Source of the DNA: Trichodesmium sp. MAG_R04
GTDB lineage: Bacteria > Cyanobacteriota > Cyanobacteriia > Cyanobacteriales > Microcoleaceae
DNA length: 6,417 nt
Assembly: GCA_023356515.1 (NCBI GenBank)
Contig: JAKQYG010000244.1
Location: 1-6,417, forward strand
Direction of reading: 5' to 3'
Shown: positions 1-4,130 of the stretch, piece after piece
Numbering within the stretch: position 1 is the first letter of the stretch
Layout: each line of letters starts with the position of its first letter
Program-made: the position numbers and the translations under genes
Notes under the pieces: model-generated
Seen by the model: the letters and a program-made list of their open reading frames with translations, nothing else
What the model was told of the DNA's origin: nothing
Databases searched by the model: none

Positions 1-280
1 GACCAAGAAACTCAATCCTGGAGATGTTTATGTTGGTCGAGTGACTCGAATTATTCCTATTGGTGCTTTTGTGGAAGTATTTGCTGGAAAAGAAGGAATG
101 GTTCATATATCCCAAATTGCGGATTATCGCGTGGGTAAGGTAGAAGATGAGCTAGCAATTGGAGATGAGGTCATTGTTAAGGTACGAGAAATAGATTCTA
201 AGGGCCGGGTGAATTTAACTCGCTTGAATATTCATCCTGATGAAGCTGCTGCTGCTCGTGCTAATGCAATGAATTATTAA
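1..280 (+). CDS. pnp: Polyribonucleotide nucleotidyltransferase (PNPase), C-terminal S1 domain, 5'-truncated by the window
   Basis: Only the last 92 codons are present, read from base 2 to a TAA at 278-280; the gene enters from the left edge. PNPase is the phosphorolytic 3'-5' exoribonuclease that degrades RNA to nucleoside diphosphates and can also add 3' tails. The visible part is the C-terminal S1 RNA-binding domain: it opens with a GDVYVGRVTRI strand, then IGAFVEVFAGKEGMVHISQIA, the signature S1 barrel surface, then GDEVIVKVREID and GRVNLTRL. The tail IHPDEAAAARANAMNY is the short end seen in cyanobacterial PNPases. The KH domain and both RNase PH domains lie outside the window. S1 domains occur in other proteins too, but the ADYRVGKVEDE stretch and the C-terminus fit PNPase best. 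The next gene is convergent, so pnp is last in its transcript. Confidence 0.93.
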   Translation, partial: TKKLNPGDVYVGRVTRIIPIGAFVEVFAGKEGMVHISQIADYRVGKVEDELAIGDEVIVKVREIDSKGRVNLTRLNIHPDEAAAARANAMNY

Positions 281-293
281 AATATAATTACAA

Positions 294-307
294 GTCAAAA
301 GTCAAAA
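294..307. repeat. Tandem heptamer GTCAAAA, two copies
   Basis: GTCAAAA occurs twice head to tail (294-300, 301-307), flanked by a further AG before and GTA after. Short tandem heptamers of this type are frequent in intergenic DNA of filamentous cyanobacteria. Here the array is minimal, starting 13 bp after the pnp stop codon. No function is claimed. Confidence 0.6.
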
Positions 308-333
308 GTAGGAAGAAAATAATAGTGGCCAAT

Positions 334-391
334 AGGAGTCAACAATTTAGTAAATATTTATACTTAATATTTAACTGAGAATTTGACTCCT
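334..391. repeat. Nested inverted repeat downstream of pnp
   Basis: The outer arms AGGAGTCAA (334-342) and TTGACTCCT (383-391) are perfect reverse complements over 9 bp. Inside them, AGTAAATATT (349-358) pairs with AATATTTAACT (366-376) with one bulged A, leaving a 7-nt loop. Together they could fold as one long interrupted stem-loop. It lies about 55 bp past the pnp stop and may help end or stabilise the pnp mRNA; no T-run follows, so intrinsic termination is unproven. Confidence 0.5.
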
Positions 392-420
392 GATATTAAG
401 TTAAATGAAGATCACTTTTA

Positions 421-458
421 TAGTATAAAGACTTAAGTAGGTTAATTATTTTATACTA
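421..458. repeat. 9-bp AT-rich inverted repeat
   Basis: TAGTATAAA (421-429) and TTTATACTA (450-458) are perfect reverse complements with a 20-nt loop. It sits between the convergent pnp and GGDEF genes. The low GC content makes a strong terminator unlikely; it is listed because the interval is otherwise unexplained. Confidence 0.35.
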
Positions 459-598
459 ATTTCATATTACAAATTGAAGTGCGAAACAATACTCCATTAC
501 ATAATAGCAAAAGTTTAAAGGTCACCAAAACTATTTATTGTTAATTGTAATAGCTGAGTGCTTACCTATTGCCTTAACTAGTGCCTTTGCTCCTGATG

Positions 599-618
599 AA
601 TAAAATAGGATTGCTATA
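599..618. repeat. 20-bp dispersed repeat, copy 1
   Basis: AATAAAATAGGATTGCTATA is found here and again, identical and in the same orientation, at 5784-5803, about 5.2 kb away in another intergenic region. Flanking bases differ at once on both sides, so the conserved unit in this window is exactly 20 bp. Two exact 20-mers in 6.4 kb is not expected by chance, which suggests a dispersed intergenic repeat of this genome. Confidence 0.7.
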
Positions 619-677
619 GTTGAGCAAATGCTGTGTTAAATTTGATTAAGACTTGGGCAAAAATCAGTTCCCTATAA

Positions 678-1631
678 CTATATTAAACAGCACTTATTCC
701 TTCCTTGTTGCTTTGCTTGATAAACTGCTTTATCTGCTCGTGATATCATATCATCTAAGCTCTGATCTTTAGCAGAATATGTACTAACTCCAATGCTGAT
801 TGTTAAAAGGATACTTCCCTTGTCAGTTTTAATAATATTGCTAGATACCATTTTTCTGATTTCCTCTGCCAATATCAATGCTTTCTTTCCATTAGTTTCA
901 GGCAAAATAGCCATAAATTCTTCTCCACCATATCGACCTAAAAAATCAACATTGCGAATAGTATTTTTAATACTTTTAACTACCGTACATAAAGCTTGAT
1001 CCCCCGCTTGATGACCATAGTTATCGTTAATTTTCTTGAAGTTGTCTAAATCCATTAATAAAATAGAAAGAGCCGTACCATATATAGTAACACGATTAAA
1101 TTCCTGATAGCCTAAATTAAACAAACGGCGACGATTTAAGGCTTTTGTCAGCGGATCAGTGTTGGCAATTTTTTGAACTTCTGCCAAAGCATTTTTCAAT
1201 TCTATTTGTGTAGACTTTAATTTGTCTATTGTATGTTGCAGGAGCAAATGATTGCGAATTCTAGCAAAAAGTTCAGCTTTTTTCAATGGCTTATTAATAT
1301 AATCAACTGCTCCTAATTCAAAAGCCTTGACTATATGTTCTTGTTCATTACTTGCAGTGATAAAAATAATTGGAATATTAGTATATTCTGGGTCACTTTT
1401 TAATTGCTTACACACTTCTAGCCCATTTATTTCAGGCATCATTAAGTCTAGCAGAATTAAATCTGGCTTTGAAACTTTAACCTTTTCTATTGCTTGATAG
1501 CCCCCCTGTGCAAAAGCAAGACTATAACCTATGGGTTCTAAAATTAATCTTAACAATTTCAGATTAGTAGAAACATCATCAACTACAAGGATATAATAAT
1601 TTTCAGGTTGAAATGGTTCTTGTTTCAGCAT
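678..1631 (-). CDS. Response regulator with REC and GGDEF domains (diguanylate cyclase)
   Basis: This 317-residue cytoplasmic protein has one receiver domain followed by one GGDEF domain. The REC domain (about 12-130) has the acidic pair D18/D19, phospho-acceptor D62 in LLDLMMPEINGLE, T92 and K114 (NKPL). A short helical, probably coiled-coil linker (about 130-156) leads to GGDEF (about 157-317), with the entry motif TDPLT at 158-162, the metal-site MDLDNFK at 193-199, and a catalytic GGEEF at 235-239. An RNVD at 226-229, five residues before GGEEF, matches the product-inhibition I-site (RxxD). The protein should therefore make c-di-GMP from GTP when phosphorylated, with feedback inhibition. 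All key residues are intact. No EAL domain, output DNA-binding domain or adjacent kinase gene is seen, so the partner kinase is unknown. The ATG at 1629-1631 has only a weak AGGTC-like sequence upstream. A transcript separate from the CPBP gene is likely given the 242-bp gap. Confidence 0.93.
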   Translation of the reverse strand: MLKQEPFQPENYYILVVDDVSTNLKLLRLILEPIGYSLAFAQGGYQAIEKVKVSKPDLILLDLMMPEINGLEVCKQLKSDPEYTNIPIIFITASNEQEHIVKAFELGAVDYINKPLKKAELFARIRNHLLLQHTIDKLKSTQIELKNALAEVQKIANTDPLTKALNRRRLFNLGYQEFNRVTIYGTALSILLMDLDNFKKINDNYGHQAGDQALCTVVKSIKNTIRNVDFLGRYGGEEFMAILPETNGKKALILAEEIRKMVSSNIIKTDKGSILLTISIGVSTYSAKDQSLDDMISRADKAVYQAKQQGRNKCCLI

Positions 1632-1661
1632 GGTCTTGACCTAGTGATGATTATGGACTTC

Positions 1662-1768
1662 TTTTTGTGAAAGATAATACAGGAAATTGTGTTAACATTC
1701 CTTCAAATATTTTTTTTAGTTATCATACCTATATACTTGCAATTAGTTATAAGGTTGTTTCACAAAAA
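1662..1768. repeat. 11-bp inverted repeat upstream of the GGDEF gene
   Basis: TTTTTGTGAAA (1662-1672) and TTTCACAAAAA (1758-1768) are perfect reverse complements, with 85 bp between them, in the 242-bp gap before the GGDEF start. The proximal copy begins 31 bp upstream of the ATG. The layout could be paired half-sites of a regulator, or chance in AT-rich DNA. Confidence 0.35.
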
Positions 1769-1873
1769 ACCGATTACTTAGTTTCAAATAGCCATAAAAG
1801 CATACGTGAAGGTACTTAAAAAAAAAGATTGCTTACTCGTTAAGAAATGAGGAAAGCACTGAAAAAAAACAAC

Positions 1874-2740
1874 TCAAATTTTCAACAATAAACTTCTTCT
1901 TACCCAAAGAGCGATTGCTCCTAAAAATAACAACCCCATAACACCCGTTAAAGGATTACCATCTATTCCTACTAACCACTCTGCAACTTCATCATAATAT
2001 GTCACTAAACCATCAACATTAACAATATAATATCCCCATACTAAACCAGCATGAATACCTATTGGCAAGCCCAATAATTCTTGTTTTTTATTAGAAAATT
2101 GGTTTAACTGTATCTCACTACTACGCTTTGCCCAAACACATATTAAACCTAATAACACTAAACCCGGAAATTGTAACCAAGTTTGCAAAATTTCTTCTAT
2201 GGGTTTAATAAAATGTAGGACTGCGTAAACAATACTACTCGCCCATAAAACTACTTTTGGTTCATAATTTCTCTCCAACTCATCTAATAACCAACCCCGA
2301 AATAATAACTCTTCAGCAAAACCAATACCTACAGAAACGAATAAACCTTCTAAAATAAATTCCAGTAACTTTTCTGAGGGAGACTGCCATATAACCCAAC
2401 CAAAAAATGTCTCTAATATAAACAAACTAAATAAACTAAATAAACTTATTACTAAACCTTGGAAAAATAGTTGAAAATTACGTCTATTTATTATTAAACC
2501 GTACCAACGTAATAGATTGGGTTGTTGATATACTTTTTTTCCCCATAACCTAACTAAAATAATAAACTCAATATAGAGTAAGGTGATTGCCCATATACTC
2601 TCTAGATTAACATCTTCTACTAAAAGATATATTGGTATTGCCAATGGTGCCCATGCCAAAAGTAATGTGGTAATAAAAATTCCAATTCTTGTAGGAGCCG
2701 AAAACTCTGTTATTTTGTGAAATAATAATAAACTAGACAT
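1874..2740 (-). CDS. CPBP-family intramembrane metalloprotease (Abi/CaaX protease type)
   Basis: This polytopic membrane protein has hydrophobic segments around residues 25-43, 52-68, 96-118, 132-146, 165-180, 193-206, 228-244 and 267-284, counted from an upstream GTG. The family signature is complete: motif 1 EELLFR (E146, E147, R151), a histidine after a hydrophobic helix (SSIVYAVLHF, H179), and a third motif with H233 (GIHAGLVWG). In the Rce1/CPBP family these glutamates and histidines form the active site within the membrane. The substrate is unknown, and it may act on prenylated or other membrane peptides. I prefer the ATG at 2738-2740 (288 aa), because an AGGTG lies six bases upstream; the GTG at 2747-2749 would give 291 aa but overlaps that AGGTG. 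clpS lies 70 bp upstream on the same strand, so the two may share a transcript. A 9-bp tandem repeat encodes SLFSLFSLF in one membrane helix. Confidence 0.9.
   Translation of the reverse strand: MSSLLLFHKITEFSAPTRIGIFITTLLLAWAPLAIPIYLLVEDVNLESIWAITLLYIEFIILVRLWGKKVYQQPNLLRWYGLIINRRNFQLFFQGLVISLFSLFSLFILETFFGWVIWQSPSEKLLEFILEGLFVSVGIGFAEELLFRGWLLDELERNYEPKVVLWASSIVYAVLHFIKPIEEILQTWLQFPGLVLLGLICVWAKRSSEIQLNQFSNKKQELLGLPIGIHAGLVWGYYIVNVDGLVTYYDEVAEWLVGIDGNPLTGVMGLLFLGAIALWVRRSLLLKI
2424..2446. repeat. Coding 9-bp tandem repeat (SLF tripeptide) in the CPBP gene
   Basis: The plus strand shows AAACTAAAT twice (2424-2432, 2433-2441) followed by AAACT, about 2.5 units. On the coding strand this reads Ser-Leu-Phe three times (residues 102-110) within a hydrophobic helix. 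It is in frame, so copy-number change would lengthen or shorten the helix without a frameshift. Confidence 0.75.
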
Positions 2741-2746
2741 TGCCAA

Positions 2747-2751
2747 CACCT
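2747..2751 (-). promoter_or_regulatory. Ribosome binding site that favours the ATG start of the CPBP gene
   Basis: On the minus strand, AGGTG is followed by six bases (TTGGCA) and then ATG at 2738-2740. It covers the alternative GTG codon (2747-2749), which would have no room for its own Shine-Dalgarno sequence. Confidence 0.5.
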
Positions 2752-2810
2752 ACAAAAATGAGAAACTGAGCTTCTACTGAAAGTTCCTCGAGTTCTATAT
2801 TAGAATCAAA

Positions 2811-3098
2811 TTACTCATCAGGTTCTATGGTACTAGTTAGCCCATAATTTTTCAAATTTTCGCAGTAGAACTCAGCAGGTTCTAAAGCACAGATAATTAC
2901 TAATGCGATACCATTCGAGTGAGCTTCCATCATTATACTAACAGCTTGAGGTTGAGTCAAACTTGGCACTGTTTTCATCAATATTTGCACCACATACTCC
3001 ATACTGTTAAAATCATCGTTATGGAGTAGAACGCGATAACGCGGTGCAGTTCTACGAACTGTGGAAGTCGTAGGTTTCTCTTTTGTCTCTACAGACAC
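2811..3098 (-). CDS. clpS: ATP-dependent Clp protease adaptor ClpS (ClpS1 type)
   Basis: This 95-residue protein is the usual size for ClpS. ClpS binds proteins that begin with destabilising residues and hands them to the Clp ATPase (ClpC in cyanobacteria) for degradation by ClpP/R in the cytosol. A flexible, Thr-rich N-terminal tail (1-18) precedes the folded core. The core has RYRVLLHNDDFNSMEYVV (20-37), where N27, D28 and D29 form the substrate-binding loop and M33 corresponds to the gatekeeper Met (M40 in E. coli). It continues with TQPQAVSIMMEAHSNG (48-63), with H60 matching the conserved pocket histidine. The C-terminus ENLKNYGLTSTIEPD is typical of the cyanobacterial ClpS1 group. The start is GTG at 3096-3098, with AGGA seven bases upstream and a good promoter just beyond; MSVETKEK agrees with the common N-terminus of the family. 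The CPBP gene follows at 70 bp. Confidence 0.95.
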   Translation of the reverse strand: MSVETKEKPTTSTVRRTAPRYRVLLHNDDFNSMEYVVQILMKTVPSLTQPQAVSIMMEAHSNGIALVIICALEPAEFYCENLKNYGLTSTIEPDE

Positions 3099-3105
3099 TA
3101 TTTTA

Positions 3106-3109
3106 TCCT
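3106..3109 (-). promoter_or_regulatory. Ribosome binding site for the GTG start of clpS
   Basis: On the minus strand AGGA is followed by seven bases (TAAAATA) and the GTG start codon. No ATG lies nearby in frame, so this site supports the GTG start. Confidence 0.55.
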
Positions 3110-3121
3110 GCTTAATTATAA

Positions 3122-3151
3122 ATTATAAAATAAGGTTACAGTTAGGATCAA
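3122..3151 (-). promoter_or_regulatory. Sigma70-type promoter of clpS
   Basis: On the minus strand, TTGATC (3146-3151, -35) and TATAAT (3122-3127, perfect -10) are separated by 18 bp. Transcription would begin near 3115, giving a leader of about 17 nt that still includes the AGGA ribosome binding site. A second TATAAT at 3115-3120 has no properly spaced -35. Confidence 0.5.
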
Positions 3152-3175
3152 TGATGGCCCTAGCCAACTTGTAAT

Positions 3176-3199
3176 TTTTTCGTTGAGTAGAACGAAAAA
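3176..3199. repeat. Perfect 9-bp hairpin in the clpS upstream region
   Basis: TTTTTCGTT (3176-3184) and AACGAAAAA (3191-3199) are exact reverse complements around a 6-nt loop, GAGTAG. It lies just upstream of the clpS -35 element. Being symmetrical, it could be an operator or a terminator-like structure with T-runs on both strands; on the plus strand TTAGG and six Ts follow. Confidence 0.45.
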
Positions 3200-3424
3200 T
3201 TAGGTTTTTTGTCATCTGACTTTTTGGTTATAACTTTTGACTAAAAAAATCCTAACTTGAAGGTTATCATAGCATAATCAAAGTTAATATTTTTTATACT
3301 GACTCAACACTAATAATCTCCCTGCTAAAATTTATAGTTGTAGAAATGTAGAGGATTTTACCAATTGTCAAGTATGGCTATGGGAGACTTCTTTAATAAT
3401 TCTAAATATTATTAATGGCCCAAG

Positions 3425-3451
3425 AGTTGCTCAAATATAGTTGCTCAAATA
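3425..3451. repeat. Tandem 13-bp direct repeat, operator-like
   Basis: AGTTGCTCAAATA occurs at 3425-3437 and 3439-3451, one base apart, so the period is 14 bp. A partial third copy, TCAAATATA, occurs at 3460-3468, matching 3431-3439. The second copy covers the putative -35 of the DUF3172-like gene and the partial copy covers its -10, which is the layout expected of a repressor or activator site. The binding factor is unknown. Confidence 0.6.
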
Positions 3452-3470
3452 ATTTTAATTCAAATATAAT
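3441..3470 (+). promoter_or_regulatory. Candidate promoter of the DUF3172-like gene
   Basis: TATAAT at 3465-3470 is a perfect -10; TTGCTC at 3441-3446, 18 bp upstream, is a weak -35 (TTG matches only). Transcription would start near 3477, leaving a leader of roughly nine bases. That would explain why no Shine-Dalgarno sequence precedes the ATG at 3486. The weak -35 lies inside the tandem repeat, suggesting an activator may be needed. Confidence 0.4.
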
Positions 3471-3485
3471 AACATATACATTTAT

Positions 3486-3995
3486 ATGAAACGTACAACC
3501 CAAACTACCAGTCAACCATCCAAATTTAATTATGCTACTCTGGCTATTTTAGGAGGAGTATTTGTTTTAGGTATTGGTATTGGCATTGCTTTTAGCTCCA
3601 CTGCTAATTTGAACCCACAAAACATGGCCTCTCGTGAATTTATAGATCGCAGCGTACCTAACCCCGAGATTTGTGTACAGTTTGGAGCTAGTGCAATGGT
3701 AATGAATATGAACATTTTCTTGACTTTAAACCCTTTTAATGTATATGTATCTCAGCCTGGTCTAAAACCAGGATGTGTTATCCGCAGAAGTAACTGGGAA
3801 ATTCTACAGCAAAGACAATTAGTCAGCAATGAGCAAGTGCGTGATTGTAAAAACCGGATGAATACCTTCGGGTATACAGGAAATATTAATGATGAACCAG
3901 AGATTGATTGCATTTATCAAAACGATAGTGCTCAAAACCTATTCTTTAAAAATCTGGGGCCGGGGTTTTCTCCACCTGAAACTAATAATTTCTAG
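3486..3995 (+). CDS. DUF3172-like single-span membrane protein of unknown function
   Basis: This 169-residue protein looks like the cyanobacterial family I know as DUF3172; the assignment rests on recalled resemblance in the conserved core and was not tested by a search. A short polar, mildly basic N-terminus (1-16) is followed by one hydrophobic Gly/Ile-rich segment (about 17-37, YATLAILGGVFVLGIGIGIAF). This is either a membrane anchor or an uncleaved signal, since no clear AxA cleavage site follows. The soluble part, probably on the periplasmic or lumenal side, contains the conserved blocks NPEICVQFGASAMVM (59-73), LNPFNVYVSQPGLKPGCVIR (81-100), NWEILQQRQLVS and CKNRMNTFGYTG (121-132), ending with a Pro/Asn-rich tail. 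Four cysteines (63, 97, 121, 142) are spread over this domain and could form disulfides. No catalytic motif is visible. The ATG at 3486 has no Shine-Dalgarno sequence. The gene stands alone between divergent clpS and the convergent AMIN gene. Confidence 0.82.
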   Translation: MKRTTQTTSQPSKFNYATLAILGGVFVLGIGIGIAFSSTANLNPQNMASREFIDRSVPNPEICVQFGASAMVMNMNIFLTLNPFNVYVSQPGLKPGCVIRRSNWEILQQRQLVSNEQVRDCKNRMNTFGYTGNINDEPEIDCIYQNDSAQNLFFKNLGPGFSPPETNNF

Positions 3996-4045
3996 CTGAT
4001 ACAGCAATTTTTACCTGTTGAGGTACAGAATTCTATTATCAGCTA
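3993..4045. repeat. 9-bp inverted repeat at the end of the DUF3172-like gene
   Basis: TAGCTGATA (3993-4001, including the stop codon) pairs perfectly with TATCAGCTA (4037-4045), loop 35 nt. The 3' arm is partly duplicated, so TATCAGCT recurs at 4044-4051 and an alternative pairing exists. It may add to mRNA 3'-end structure before the stronger hairpin at 4074. Confidence 0.4.
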
Positions 4046-4073
4046 TCAGCTCCAGTCAAAATTATTAATCGTT

Positions 4074-4104
4074 ATATCAAATCTGCAGCCAGTAGATTTG
4101 ATAT
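4074..4104. terminator. Perfect 11-bp hairpin, probable bidirectional terminator
   Basis: ATATCAAATCT (4074-4084) and AGATTTGATAT (4094-4104) are exact reverse complements around a 9-nt loop. It lies between two convergent genes, 78 bp after one stop codon and 26 bp after the other. The T-run on the plus strand (CTTTTTTAT, 4119-4127) is 15 bases beyond the stem and the minus-strand T-run is weak, so termination efficiency is uncertain although the position is ideal. Confidence 0.5.
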
Positions 4105-4130
4105 TATTGAGCAATGACCTTTTTTATCTT

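Larger units (their letters stand above)
281..677. other. Gene-free convergent interval between pnp and the GGDEF gene
   Basis: No credible coding region is seen on either strand in these 397 bases. The stretch is very AT-rich and holds a GTCAAAA tandem heptamer (294-307), a nested stem-loop (334-391), a 9-bp inverted repeat (421-429 with 450-458), and one copy of a 20-bp sequence (599-618) that recurs at 5784-5803. Because pnp and the GGDEF gene converge here, both transcripts must end in this interval, but no classical GC-rich hairpin followed by a T-run is visible. Confidence 0.7.
3099..3485. other. Divergent regulatory interval between clpS and the DUF3172-like gene
   Basis: No convincing gene is seen in these 387 bases; the longest small reading frames lack ribosome binding sites. 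The interval contains a minus-strand promoter for clpS (3122-3151), a 9-bp hairpin (3176-3199), an AT-only hairpin (TTAATAAT 3393-3400 with ATTATTAA 3408-3415), a tandem 13-bp repeat (3425-3451) and a plus-strand promoter (3441-3470). The central part, about 3205-3390, shows only AT-rich sequence with no clear structure. Confidence 0.65.

Noticed and set aside
531..638. A 34-codon stop-to-stop frame on the minus strand ending in KHSAITINNK, spanning the 20-bp repeat.
   Set aside because: It has no start codon and no ribosome binding site, and I cannot match it to any protein. It could be a remnant of an element, but chance is as likely.
793..999. A plus-strand open frame of 68 codons inside the GGDEF gene.
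   Set aside because: It is antisense to a well-conserved coding region and shows no protein-family features; it is a shadow frame.
1803..1870. A possible intrinsic terminator after the CPBP gene (short CTTA/TAAG stem followed by a T-run on the minus strand).
   Set aside because: The stem is only four base pairs, so it is too weak to call although the run of nine Ts is real.
3374..3415. A 13-codon frame starting MAMGDFF upstream of the DUF3172-like gene.
   Set aside because: It has no Shine-Dalgarno sequence and is very short; its end coincides with an AT-only hairpin. Not supportable as a gene.
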